A DNA stretch of 64,000 nucleotides from Acinetobacter lwoffii. Its GTDB lineage: Bacteria > Pseudomonadota > Gammaproteobacteria > Pseudomonadales > Moraxellaceae. The notes below the pieces were generated by a model, which did no database searches, was not told where the DNA came from, and saw only the letters and a program-made list of their open reading frames with translations. A program made the position numbers and the translations under genes. The DNA lies in assembly GCF_029024105.1 (NCBI RefSeq), contig NZ_CP118963.1, positions 1,674,001-1,738,000 of the forward strand, in the 5' to 3' direction. Of this stretch, positions 50,274 through 59,460 are shown piece by piece. Every line of letters begins with the position of its first letter. The first letter of the stretch is position 1.

Positions 50274-50921
50274 ATGCAAGACCTTGCCCTAGAACCGCTC
50301 GCCAAAGATCTGCCACAGACCAAACGTGGTCATGAGCGTTGTATTGCGCTGCTGATCAGTGCAACCGAGCTATTTCTGGAACGGGGTTATGACGCTGTCT
50401 CTCTGGATGATATCGTCCAGCATGCCGGAGGCTCCAAAGCTTCGATCTATAAATACTTTGGCAATAAAGAAGGCTTGTTTAAAGCCATCTGCGATTATCG
50501 TCGTATCAAGTTTTTTGAAGATATCAGTATTCCGATCGAATTGATGGCACTGGATTTTCGTAGTTATTTAGTACACACGCTACTCAATTTTTATCACCAG
50601 ATCATGCAACCTGAAAACTCGGCCTTTATGCGTCTGGTGCTGGAACAGAGTCAGCGCAATCCAGAACTTGCCCAGCATATTCATGAGCGAGGCCCGGTGC
50701 ATGTACAAAGTGCCATTGCTACGGCTTTAGAACAGGCAGATGCGCAAGGTTTATTGCATTGCGAGAATCCGCAATATTCGGCACAGTTGTATTTTGGTAT
50801 TTTGCGCAATCTGGAATGGCGTATTCTGATGGGAATTCCGGTACAGGAAGATGATCAGGAAATCGACAAATACATCAGTTATTGTGTGGATCGCTTTTTA
50901 GACGGTCATCAAAAAGTCTAG
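50274..50921 (+). CDS. TetR/AcrR-family regulator
   Basis: 215 aa. N-terminal HTH: ALLISATELFLERGYDAVSL then DIVQHAGGSKASIYKYFGNKEGLFKAI, a textbook TetR motif; C-terminal ligand domain of AefR type. Divergent from prpB with 230 bases between them, so it probably controls prpBC or itself; prp operons are more often under PrpR or GntR regulators, so this is an inference. Confidence 0.85.
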   Translation: MQDLALEPLAKDLPQTKRGHERCIALLISATELFLERGYDAVSLDDIVQHAGGSKASIYKYFGNKEGLFKAICDYRRIKFFEDISIPIELMALDFRSYLVHTLLNFYHQIMQPENSAFMRLVLEQSQRNPELAQHIHERGPVHVQSAIATALEQADAQGLLHCENPQYSAQLYFGILRNLEWRILMGIPVQEDDQEIDKYISYCVDRFLDGHQKV

Positions 50922-51035
50922 TTTTTTTGCATTTTTCATTGCTTATAGTATATTAGCCGATTCCGTATTTTTTTCTTAAACTAACCAACAACTGATTGTT
51001 GATCGAGTTTTTCGGCAATTATTGTGGAGTAACGA

Positions 51036-51956
51036 ATGGCTCTCCGTCACTTTCTCACCTTACGCGATTTATCAACTTTAGAACTTAACCAGATTTTGCA
51101 ACGCGCAATTGAGCTTAAGCGCAAACAGCATAACAATGAAGTGTTCCAACCATTTGTTGGTAAAGTGATGGGCATGATTTTTGAGAAATCGAGTACCCGT
51201 ACGCGTGTTTCGTTTGAAGCTGGCATGAGCCAATTTGGTGGTAGCGCGATTTTCCTGTCTTCACGCGATACCCAGTTAGGTCGTGGTGAACCGATTGAAG
51301 ATTCTGCACGTGTGATTTCAAGCATGCTGGATATCGTGATGATCCGTACTTTCGGCCATGATATCGTGGAGCGTTTTGCATCTTATTCAAAAGTTCCAGT
51401 GATTAATGCGTTGACAGATGACCACCATCCTTGCCAGCTACTTGCTGACATGCAGACTTATGTAGAGCAACGTGGCTCAATTGAAGGTAAAACTGTTGCC
51501 TGGATTGGTGATGGCAACAATATGTGTAACTCTTATATTGAAGCTGCACATATGTGGGGCTTTAATCTGAAAATTGCAGCGCCAAAAGGCTATGAGCCAC
51601 AAGAAAAATTCCTGTCTGAATTCGCGCATTGTGTGGAACTGGTTCCTTCTGCTGAAGATGCAGCGGTGAATGCTGACCTGATCGTGACTGATGTTTGGGC
51701 AAGCATGGGTCAGGAAGAAGAGCAGAAGATCCGTGAAAAAGCCTTTGCAGATTATCAGGTGAATGAACGCCTGATGGATCTTGCACATCCGGATTGCTTG
51801 TTTATGCACTGCTTGCCTGCGCATCGTGGCGAAGAGATTTCAGAAAATCTGCTTGACCATAAAAATGCCGTAGTTTGGGATGAAGCTGAAAACCGCTTGC
51901 ACGCGCAAAAAGCTTTGGTTGAATTCCTGATTAATGAAAATCTGAAAAAAGACTAA
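51036..51956 (+). CDS. argF: Ornithine carbamoyltransferase
   Basis: 306 aa. Signatures: FEKSSTRTRVSFEAGM (carbamoyl phosphate site STRTR), DDHHPCQLLADMQTY (HPCQ), VTDVWASMGQEEE and the ornithine loop FMHCLPAHRGEE. Makes citrulline in arginine synthesis. Good GGAG site; followed by a terminator. Confidence 0.97.
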   Translation: MALRHFLTLRDLSTLELNQILQRAIELKRKQHNNEVFQPFVGKVMGMIFEKSSTRTRVSFEAGMSQFGGSAIFLSSRDTQLGRGEPIEDSARVISSMLDIVMIRTFGHDIVERFASYSKVPVINALTDDHHPCQLLADMQTYVEQRGSIEGKTVAWIGDGNNMCNSYIEAAHMWGFNLKIAAPKGYEPQEKFLSEFAHCVELVPSAEDAAVNADLIVTDVWASMGQEEEQKIREKAFADYQVNERLMDLAHPDCLFMHCLPAHRGEEISENLLDHKNAVVWDEAENRLHAQKALVEFLINENLKKD

Positions 51957-51983
51957 TTTTTTAAGATGAATCTTCACAAATTA

Positions 51984-52008
51984 AGCACCAATCTCTGGTG
52001 CTTTTTTT
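51984..52008 (+). terminator. Rho-independent terminator of argF
   Basis: AGCACCA - ATCTC - TGGTGCT followed by TTTTTTG. Confidence 0.85.
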
Positions 52009-52060
52009 GTCTCAGCTCTTATAATCATTGTTGAAATGGAATAAAAAGTGATTTTATACA

Positions 52061-52534
52061 ATGCAAAAAAAATATTGGGCTTTGGCACTCTTGACTGGTT
52101 TTAGCAGTGTCGCCTTACCGGTGCATGCTTCTGAATTTGACCAATATCTTCAAGAAAAAAATATTATTGACAGCAAATTTAAAATTCAGAAAAAAGCTGA
52201 GCTGAATGAATTGCTCGCAGTGCTCAGTGCAGAGGATTCCAGAACTTTACCATTGCAGATTGATCAAAATACGATTATTGAACAATTACAGTTAAGTGCC
52301 AATAAAACCACACTGAAAGGCATGATCATCACGCCCGATTTTAGCCAGTTTGAAAAAGACTTGGGGCGCAAAGAAGTGATGAAAGTCATTCGCAATAATC
52401 TGCTCAATAATTGTGAAATTTTCTTTGAGCATCGCTATCAGATTGAGAACCCTTACAAGGTTGAACTCAGCCTGAACTCGCAGACACAAACATATAAAAC
52501 GGATATTTCCCAGAAAGATTGCAAATTAAAATAA
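52061..52534 (+). CDS. Exported hypothetical protein
   Basis: 157 aa. Signal peptide ALALLTGFSSVALPVHA. Mature part is helical then beta, with two Cys near the end (LLNNCEIFFEHRYQ and SQKDCKLK) that may pair. No family recognised; periplasmic by signal. Confidence 0.72.
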   Translation: MQKKYWALALLTGFSSVALPVHASEFDQYLQEKNIIDSKFKIQKKAELNELLAVLSAEDSRTLPLQIDQNTIIEQLQLSANKTTLKGMIITPDFSQFEKDLGRKEVMKVIRNNLLNNCEIFFEHRYQIENPYKVELSLNSQTQTYKTDISQKDCKLK

Positions 52535-52587
52535 TCTAAACACATAAGACATTTATTTCGATTCAGGATTCAAGAATCCTGAAAACA

Positions 52588-52612
52588 AAAGGTAGCCGTG
52601 GCTACCTTTTTT
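52588..52612 (+). terminator. Rho-independent terminator
   Basis: AAAGGTAGCC - GT - GGCTACCTTT followed by TTT. A second hairpin (TTCAGGATTC/GAATCCTGAA) lies at 52562-52583. Confidence 0.82.
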
Positions 52613-52636
52613 AATAAGGTTTACTGTTATATCTTG

Positions 52637-52990
52637 CTAACGCACCAAGCCTTGCGGCTGCAAAATAATAATCAACGCGCCCAGTATTACCACCATGCCA
52701 CCAAGTAGATCCCAACGCGATAGAGTCACTTGATCAACGAAGCGCAACCACATCAGTGCTGAAAAAATATAGATACCGCCATAAGCGGCATAGATCCGTC
52801 CTGAAGCAGCTGGATGCAAGGTTAACAGCCAGACAAAAGCCGCCAAAGCCAGAGCTGTCGGAATCCATAACCAGTGGCTTCTCCCCTGATTTAAAATCAG
52901 ATAGGGAAAATAACAACCTAAAATTTCCATCAATGCCGTGACTAAAAACAGTAAAAATGTCGTGAACAGCTTGGTAACTTGAATATCCAT
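52637..52990 (-). CDS. ynfA: YnfA-family membrane protein (UPF0060)
   Basis: 117 aa, four membrane helices. Family hallmarks: TALMEILGCYFPYLIL, HPAASGRIYAAYGGIYIFSA, then MWLRFVDQVTLSRWDLLGG and a last helix. SMR-like small transporter family; export of drugs has been suggested for relatives, substrate here unknown. Confidence 0.9.
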   Translation of the reverse strand: MDIQVTKLFTTFLLFLVTALMEILGCYFPYLILNQGRSHWLWIPTALALAAFVWLLTLHPAASGRIYAAYGGIYIFSALMWLRFVDQVTLSRWDLLGGMVVILGALIIILQPQGLVR

Positions 52991-53041
52991 AATTTATCTT
53001 TTAAATGATATGAATTTGATAATTTAAAATATGAGTCCATG

Positions 53042-53066
53042 AAAAAACCCGTGCAAGCACGGGTTT
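53042..53066 (-). terminator. Terminator of clpA
   Basis: Minus strand AAACCCGTGC - TT - GCACGGGTTT followed by TTT. About 16 bases beyond the clpA stop. Confidence 0.82.
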
Positions 53067-53081
53067 GATCCTTCTTATTAA

Positions 53082-55358
53082 TTAAGCTGGTTCAGCAGTC
53101 TGGTCTTCAAAAACTTCAAGTTTTAAGCCAACCGCTTTACCATTTTCTTTTTTCACAGATACTGCAACATTGCCGCCATTTTCAGCCAGCTCACCAAACA
53201 GGATCATCTCAGCCAGCGGTTTTTTCAGGTGTTCCTGAATCAAACGTTGCATTGGACGTGCGCCCATTAAACGGTCATAGCCATGTTCTGACATCCATTC
53301 ACGTGCACTCTGATCCACTTCCAACATGACTTTTTTGTCATCTAGTTGTGCTTGAAGTTCAGTCAGGAATTTATCTACAACATTTTCAATAATGCTGCTT
53401 GGTAATGCCTTGAACTGAATCACGCCATCGAGACGGTTACGGAATTCTGGCGAGAAAACTTTCTTCATCGCTTCCTGATTATCGTTACTATTGTCCTGTT
53501 CCATAAAACCAATGCTGACACGTGAAATACTTTCAGCACCAATATTGGTGGTGAGTACCAAGACCACGTTACGGAAATCAGATTTACGCCCGTTATTATC
53601 AGTCAATGAACCATGATCCATAATCTGCAATAAGAGGTTAAACACATCTGGATGCGCTTTTTCGATCTCGTCTAGCAACAGCACACAATGCGGATTTTTG
53701 TGAATCGCATCGGTGAGCAAGCCACCCTGATCAAAACCGACATAGCCCGGAGGTGCACCGATCAAACGTGACACTGCATGACGTTCCATGTATTCCGACA
53801 TATCAAAACGAACCAGTTCCACACCCATCTGTTTCGCGAGCTGCTTGGTCACTTCGGTTTTACCAACACCTGTAGGACCCGCAAAGACAAAACTACCTAC
53901 AGGCTTATCTGGAGACTTCAAACCGGCACGTGACAGTTTAATTGCAGAAGCCAAGGCCTCAATCGCTTCATCCTGACCAAAGACCACACGTTTTAAATCA
54001 CGCTCAAGATTTTCCAGCACACTCTTGTCATCTTTAGAGACAGTTTTCGGAGGAATACGCGCAATTTTAGAAACGATGTCTTCAATATTTTCTACGGTGA
54101 TTAAACTGTCATCTTGTTCTGCTTTGAGACGGCGCTGAGCACCGGCTTCATCAATGACATCAATCGCCTTATCTGGCAAGAAACGGTCGTTGATAAATTT
54201 CGCAGAAAGTTCTACCGCAGACACTAAGGCTTGATCTTCATATTCCACATGATGGAAATCTTCAAACTTCGATTTCAGACCACGTAGGATATCAATAGTT
54301 TCAGAAATAGATGGCTCATTCACATCAATTTTCTGGAAACGACGCGATAAAGCATGATCTTTCTCAAAGACCTGACGGTATTCCTGGAATGTGGTTGACC
54401 CGATGCAGCGTAAAGAACCATTTGCCAGCGCCGGTTTGATCAGATTCGATGCATCCATGGTACTGCCCATACTCGAGCCTGCACCAATAATCATGTGAAT
54501 TTCATCAATAAACAGCACTGCTTCAGGTTTCTTTTTCAACGCATTTAAAAGCTGTTTCAAGCGTTTTTCAAAGTCGCCACGGTATTTGGTTCCTGCCACC
54601 AAAGCACCAATGTCCAGACTGAAAATTTCAGCATTTTCCAGTGGTTTTGGCGCTTTACCATTGACAATTAACCAAGCCAGCCCTTCAGCAATCGAGGTTT
54701 TACCGACACCTGGATCACCGACAAGGAGTGGGTTATTTTTACGACGGCGGCAAAGAATTTGCGCGGCACGCTCGATTTCTTTTTCACGACCAATCAGTGG
54801 ATCGGTCTTACCTTTTTGTGCTTCAACATTCAGGTTAGTGGTATAAAGTTCAAGTGGACCTGAACTTGCTGAAGATGCTGATTCGCCATCTAGATCTTCG
54901 ATTTCTTCTTCAGACTGTACATCTTCTTTACGGGTACCATGAGACAGGTACTGAGTCAGGGTCAGACGGTTAATTTGATGACGTTTCAGCAGATAGACTG
55001 CAAATGAGTCACGCTCAGAATACATGGCAACCAGAATATCAGCACCTTCTACAGTACGATCGCCGCCGCTTGACTGCACGTGAAAAATCGCGCGTTGCAA
55101 GATCCGGTCGAAGCTTTCTGTCGGGTGTGGTGCCTGATCACTATTTTCACCAAGTTTAGGGGTATGTTGTTCTACGTACTCTTCTAATTCCTTACGCAAC
55201 ACGATGATGTCCGCACCACATGCTTTGAGAGCATTCACGGCTGAATCATTGTCGAGCAAGGCTAACAATAAATGTTCTACGGTCAGGAACTCATGTCTCT
55301 TTTGACGAGCCATGCTGACAGCCAAACGTAGTGATACTTCTAATTGACGACTGAGCAT
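53082..55358 (-). CDS. clpA: ATP-dependent Clp protease ATP-binding subunit
   Basis: 758 aa. N-terminal Clp repeats (LEVSLRLAVSMARQKRHEFL), first AAA module with GDPGVGKTS and LFIDEIHMIIGAG, second with GPTGVGKTE and LLLDEIEKAHPDV, and the IGL-type ClpP loop region. It unfolds substrates, including N-degron proteins delivered by ClpS, and feeds them to ClpP. clpS is nine bases upstream in the same operon. Confidence 0.97.
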   Translation of the reverse strand: MLSRQLEVSLRLAVSMARQKRHEFLTVEHLLLALLDNDSAVNALKACGADIIVLRKELEEYVEQHTPKLGENSDQAPHPTESFDRILQRAIFHVQSSGGDRTVEGADILVAMYSERDSFAVYLLKRHQINRLTLTQYLSHGTRKEDVQSEEEIEDLDGESASSASSGPLELYTTNLNVEAQKGKTDPLIGREKEIERAAQILCRRRKNNPLLVGDPGVGKTSIAEGLAWLIVNGKAPKPLENAEIFSLDIGALVAGTKYRGDFEKRLKQLLNALKKKPEAVLFIDEIHMIIGAGSSMGSTMDASNLIKPALANGSLRCIGSTTFQEYRQVFEKDHALSRRFQKIDVNEPSISETIDILRGLKSKFEDFHHVEYEDQALVSAVELSAKFINDRFLPDKAIDVIDEAGAQRRLKAEQDDSLITVENIEDIVSKIARIPPKTVSKDDKSVLENLERDLKRVVFGQDEAIEALASAIKLSRAGLKSPDKPVGSFVFAGPTGVGKTEVTKQLAKQMGVELVRFDMSEYMERHAVSRLIGAPPGYVGFDQGGLLTDAIHKNPHCVLLLDEIEKAHPDVFNLLLQIMDHGSLTDNNGRKSDFRNVVLVLTTNIGAESISRVSIGFMEQDNSNDNQEAMKKVFSPEFRNRLDGVIQFKALPSSIIENVVDKFLTELQAQLDDKKVMLEVDQSAREWMSEHGYDRLMGARPMQRLIQEHLKKPLAEMILFGELAENGGNVAVSVKKENGKAVGLKLEVFEDQTAEPA

Positions 55359-55367
55359 GTAACCCCC

Positions 55368-55781
55368 TTAATCTTTAGGCTCTATTTGGCAAATTAACGG
55401 ATGACCTTGTGATCGAGCATAATTATTGACTTGGTTCGCTTTGGTCTCCGCAATGTCTCGAGGATAAACCCCAGCTACACCCTTTCCTTCATAATGTACA
55501 GTTAGCATTACTTGTGTAGCTTGGTCAAGATTCATTGCAAAGTATTGTTGTAAAATTTCAATTACAAACTCCATCGGCGTATAGTCGTCATTTAATAAAA
55601 CAACCGCATACAACGGTGGACGTTTCAGTTCTGGCGGTGCAGTCTGTACAGCTAAGTCAGAATCACCGTCTTCAGAGGGTTCATTTGCTAAACGTGGGCT
55701 GATATGCCAATCAACGATTCCAGACTCATTAAAAGAATTTTTAATATCACTTAAACACATTTGACGTTTATTGCTTGGCAT
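55368..55781 (-). CDS. clpS: ClpA adaptor protein
   Basis: 137 aa. The ClpS core is clear: YAVVLLNDDYTPMEFVIEIL, then VMLTVHYEGKGVAGVYPRDIAETK. It binds N-degron residues and delivers proteins to ClpA. The N-terminal extension (~60 residues) is longer than usual; an ATG at residue 8 is possible and neither start has a clear ribosome-binding site. Confidence 0.94.
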   Translation of the reverse strand: MPSNKRQMCLSDIKNSFNESGIVDWHISPRLANEPSEDGDSDLAVQTAPPELKRPPLYAVVLLNDDYTPMEFVIEILQQYFAMNLDQATQVMLTVHYEGKGVAGVYPRDIAETKANQVNNYARSQGHPLICQIEPKD

Positions 55782-55799
55782 AAGATTTATATTTCACAC

Positions 55800-56549
55800 T
55801 TAATTTGCATTTGCTTCGGTTTTCGGAATTTCTGACAAGGTGGCAGACTGATTTTCGACTGCTTTGCCCTGTTCCCAACTAAAACGACGAATCACAGGCT
55901 TGGCACCAGTAAGACGCACTTCAATAAATTCTGGTTTAAAGCCTTTCGGCATGGTCCAGCGGCCAGTGAGTCGCTCATAATTTTCAAAATTAAAGTTTTT
56001 ATCTTCCAGTGGTACCACCAGAATTTCAGTCCCTTTAATCAGGCGCAGTTCCACACTACCTGAAGCACGACTTTTGCCTGGACTGACCTGAACCAGATCA
56101 ATCTGGTATTCAAAGGCATTTTCGGGTAATGGTTTAATCGACAGGTTTTGAACCGCCAATGCCAAACCACCACGTTGACGCAAAATTTCGCGATAAATGG
56201 TTCCTACACTTTCAGCCTGCACCTGTTCATCACGTGCCTTGGTCATGGCCAGATACAGATCATTGGCGTTGCTGACAGCTAGATCACGCTCCTGAACCGC
56301 AGTATTCAGCGTCTTGTTCAGTGTTTCAAGACTGGCTTTCTGAGTCTGTACCACATCGACCAGTTGCTCTGCATCTGCATCATAACCCGCCGCAGTCAAA
56401 CCCTGACGATGTCCTACGGTATATCCGAGTACGCCACTGCTTAAGATCAATACAGCCGCACCAATGGCCAAGGGCGTATTACCTTTCATGAATGGTTTCT
56501 TAGTCCCGGGTTCCTGAGGAAGCGTCGTATTTGACTCGTTATTCGGCAT
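55800..56549 (-). CDS. Membrane-anchored coiled-coil protein (DUF6776-like)
   Basis: 249 aa. One membrane helix at ~26-46 (PLAIGAAVLILSSGVLGYTV), a coiled coil at ~60-120 (VQTQKASLETLNKTLNTAVQ), then a beta-rich domain (YQIDLVQVSPGKSRASGSVE). This layout is common in gamma-proteobacteria just beside argC; function unknown. The domain name is from memory. Confidence 0.75.
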   Translation of the reverse strand: MPNNESNTTLPQEPGTKKPFMKGNTPLAIGAAVLILSSGVLGYTVGHRQGLTAAGYDADAEQLVDVVQTQKASLETLNKTLNTAVQERDLAVSNANDLYLAMTKARDEQVQAESVGTIYREILRQRGGLALAVQNLSIKPLPENAFEYQIDLVQVSPGKSRASGSVELRLIKGTEILVVPLEDKNFNFENYERLTGRWTMPKGFKPEFIEVRLTGAKPVIRRFSWEQGKAVENQSATLSEIPKTEANAN

Positions 56550-56626
56550 TTTGATCTCTTGTTTGCTTTAATCAAGACACACATTTAAATGCAAATCTAA
56601 ATGTGTGTGAAGTTCTAATACGTTTT

Positions 56627-57676
56627 TTATGGTAATAAACCAATATTATTTAAGCCAGCGTCTTCAGCAAAACCAAACATCAGGTTCATGTTTTGTACAG
56701 CCTGACCTGCTGCCCCTTTTACCAGATTGTCTTGTGCAACCAGTACAACCAGTTTCGTTGGTTGTGGCTTATACAAGGCAATACGCAACTGATTCGCTCC
56801 ACGCACTGAACGGGTTTCGGGTGAGCTACCCGCCGGCATAACATCGACAAATGCTTCATTGGCATAGAACTGCTCATATAGCGCTTGTAAATCTGCTGAT
56901 TGGCCTGCTTCAGTTAAATCGATATAGATGGTCGACAACATACCACGAATCATCGGCACCAAATGCGGTACAAATAAAATATGATCAAACACATTTTTTT
57001 GACCTGAAATTTTTTCCAATGCTTCGACAATTTCAGGGTGATGACGATGACCCGCTACACCATAGGCCTTAAAATTATCGGAATTTTCAGAATAAATCAT
57101 GCCCAGACTGGCTTTACGACCTGCACCTGATACACCAGATTTGGCATCGATAATAATGCTTTCAGGTTTCACCAATGCTTCAGCCGCTTTTAAGACCGGC
57201 GCCAGACCCAACTGAACTGTAGTTGGATAACACCCCGGATTCCCGATCACACTGGCCTTTTTAATTTCTTCACGATTTAGCTCAGATAAACCATAAACAG
57301 AATCTTTTAACAGTTCTGGACATGCATGTTGCATGCCATACCATTTTTCAAACTGTTCAAGATCTTGTAAACGAAAATCTGCCGCCAAGTCGATCACTTT
57401 GGTATTTGCAGCAACCAGCTCTTCGGCATGTTTCATTGCGACACCATGCGGCGTTGCAAAGAACACCACATCGCATGATTTTAATAAACCCAGACTCAAA
57501 TCAGAAAATTTAAGATTGGTATGCCCGCGCAAGCTTGGGAACATGTCATCTACACGACGACCTGCTTCAGTACGTGATGTCAGTGCTGTTACATTTACAT
57601 CTGGATGTCGTAGCAAAAGACGCAAAAGTTCAACGCCTGTATAACCCGTACCACCCACAATACCCACTGAAATCAC
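56627..57676 (-). CDS. argC: N-acetyl-gamma-glutamyl-phosphate reductase
   Basis: 349 aa. NAD(P) site VGIVGGTGYTGVELLRLL, catalytic Cys in VIGNPGCYPTTVQLGL, YGVAGHRHHPEI and VPMIRGMLSTIY. Third step of arginine synthesis. Stands alone here, separate from argF. Confidence 0.97.
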   Translation of the reverse strand: MISVGIVGGTGYTGVELLRLLLRHPDVNVTALTSRTEAGRRVDDMFPSLRGHTNLKFSDLSLGLLKSCDVVFFATPHGVAMKHAEELVAANTKVIDLAADFRLQDLEQFEKWYGMQHACPELLKDSVYGLSELNREEIKKASVIGNPGCYPTTVQLGLAPVLKAAEALVKPESIIIDAKSGVSGAGRKASLGMIYSENSDNFKAYGVAGHRHHPEIVEALEKISGQKNVFDHILFVPHLVPMIRGMLSTIYIDLTEAGQSADLQALYEQFYANEAFVDVMPAGSSPETRSVRGANQLRIALYKPQPTKLVVLVAQDNLVKGAAGQAVQNMNLMFGFAEDAGLNNIGLLP

Positions 57677-57865
57677 GATGATTACCTCAAATAAATGTTT
57701 CCTTTATACAGCCTAGTATGACAGGAAGTTGAGGTTTTCTAAACCATTTCACTGGGGTTTGCTGGTTTTTTAATTGATCAGTAGGATAAGTCCGATTTTG
57801 ATCATGAAACTTTTAATTTGCTTAGGCTATTTCAATAGAGTTATATGGACTTATTAATTATGGTT

Positions 57866-58546
57866 TTAGGCACCCCACCAATATGGCAACGGCGTATTTT
57901 TCAGCGTTATACGATGCTGCTGGAAATGCTGATCATGCTTAGCAACTTCTGCCCAAAAGCGTGGACTATGATCAAAATGCTTTGTGTGTACCAGTTCATG
58001 GACAGCGACATAATGCGTGACCTCTTCAGGAAATAATACTAGCGCACTATTCAGCATAATGTCATGTTTGGCCGAACAACTGCCCCACCGGGTTTTAGGT
58101 TGTCGAATACTGCAGTTTTTAAAAGGCAAATGACATTGCTGTGAGACAAGATTTAAATATGAAGGAAGCTGTTCTTTTGCGTAGGCAATCACGAAAGTTT
58201 TTAAATATTCTTCAGGATGTCGGTCACTGATGCAAAGCTGTAAATTTTTATGATCAAAAATGAAGTTGCTCTTCTGGCTTTGATAAGAAATTTGTACAGG
58301 TTCTTTTAGATTAAATAACCGCAGCTCAATCGGTAACGTCCGGTCAATATTTTCGATTTTTTCTTGCTGGGATTGCCAGGTTTTAATCAGCCAGCTTTCA
58401 GATTGTTCAATAAAATGCCGTATCTGTTTTTTGCTGCAAAAAACCGGGGCTGTGAGGCGAATCTGGGTCGCATCGACACGCAAACGTAACCGGGTTGAAC
58501 GGACATTTCGGGTGATTTGGATTTCGGGTAGATCGGATAAGGTCAT
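57866..58546 (-). CDS. YgjP/UTP-pyrophosphatase-type zinc metallopeptidase
   Basis: 226 aa. Zinc site HELVHTKHFDHSPRFW (HExxH with third His), preceded by KTRWGSCSAKHDIMLNSALV and VTHYVAVHELVH, as in the YgjP/DUF45 (M48-like) family. Cytoplasmic. Substrate unknown. Confidence 0.88.
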   Translation of the reverse strand: MTLSDLPEIQITRNVRSTRLRLRVDATQIRLTAPVFCSKKQIRHFIEQSESWLIKTWQSQQEKIENIDRTLPIELRLFNLKEPVQISYQSQKSNFIFDHKNLQLCISDRHPEEYLKTFVIAYAKEQLPSYLNLVSQQCHLPFKNCSIRQPKTRWGSCSAKHDIMLNSALVLFPEEVTHYVAVHELVHTKHFDHSPRFWAEVAKHDQHFQQHRITLKNTPLPYWWGA

Positions 58547-58558
58547 TATAGTTTTTTT

Positions 58559-58660
58559 AATCTCCCTAACCCCCTCTTTTTCAAAGAGGGGCTTTTAAAA
58601 GTCTCCCTTCTTGCACTTGTTTTAAAGCAGTGCTTCAAAACTTCGCTCAGGGAGATTTAG
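58559..58660. repeat. REP-like intergenic element
   Basis: AATCTCCCT at 58559 and AGGGAGATT at 58649 are inverted ends; inside is a hairpin CCCCTCTTT-TTC-AAAGAGGGG (58571-58591). The ends with the run TTAGAGGGATTTTTT look like a repeat I have seen in Acinetobacter intergenic regions. May also act as terminator for rpiA. Confidence 0.5.
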
Positions 58661-58684
58661 AGGGATTTTTTCTAGAAAGTTTAA

Positions 58685-59356
58685 TTAAACCGCTGTACGC
58701 TCTTCAATTCCGTTATCAGTCGCGACAATGGCGATATCTGCTTTGTTGATCGCAAAGATACCGTTACATACCACGCCCGGAATATCGTTTAAGGTTTTTT
58801 CCAGTTCAAGTGCATTTAGAATATTCAGGTTGTACACATCTAAAATCACATTACCGTTGTCAGTGACCACACCTTCACGGTACGCAGGATCGCCACCTAA
58901 AGATACGATTTTACGCGCGACTGCAGAACGCGCCATTGGAATCACTTCTACAGGAAGCGGGAACTCACGCCCTAATTGTCCAACCCATTTAGAATCATCC
59001 ACGATACACACAAATTTTTTCGCAATAGAGGCAACAATCTTTTCACGTGTCAGCGCTGCACCGCCACCTTTGATCATATGCATATGACGATCAATTTCAT
59101 CTGCACCATCAACATAAGCATCCAGACCACTGACAGAGTTCATATCTACCACTTCAATGCCGAGTTTTTTCAAGCGTTGTGCAGTTGCTTCTGAACTGGC
59201 TACCGCAGCTTCCAATTGCAGCTCAGGCAATAAGTCAATTAAAAAGTTTACAGTACTGCCTGTACCTACGCCTAAAATGCCCCCTTTTGGCAAGTGTTTT
59301 AAAGCGGCTTTGGCTGCTGCTTGTTTTTTCTCATCTTGGGTTGCATATAGACTCAT
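58685..59356 (-). CDS. rpiA: Ribose-5-phosphate isomerase A
   Basis: 223 aa from ATG 59356, the usual length; a TTG four codons earlier is less likely. Signatures: GGILGVGTGSTVNFLIDLL, DGADEIDRHMHMIKGGGAAL (Asp/Glu active site), TREKIVAS, VCIVDDSKWVGQLG. Interconverts ribose- and ribulose-5-phosphate. Divergent from ilvA. Confidence 0.96.
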   Translation of the reverse strand: MSLYATQDEKKQAAAKAALKHLPKGGILGVGTGSTVNFLIDLLPELQLEAAVASSEATAQRLKKLGIEVVDMNSVSGLDAYVDGADEIDRHMHMIKGGGAALTREKIVASIAKKFVCIVDDSKWVGQLGREFPLPVEVIPMARSAVARKIVSLGGDPAYREGVVTDNGNVILDVYNLNILNALELEKTLNDIPGVVCNGIFAINKADIAIVATDNGIEERTAV

Positions 59357-59460
59357 GGCTTCACTCAACTATTTTGGACTTTTGCAGCTTTTTTAAACCG
59401 CAAAGCCGTGTGGTTTGTTACAATAAGCCCCTATTTTAAACTGTTAGATGGAAAATTAAC

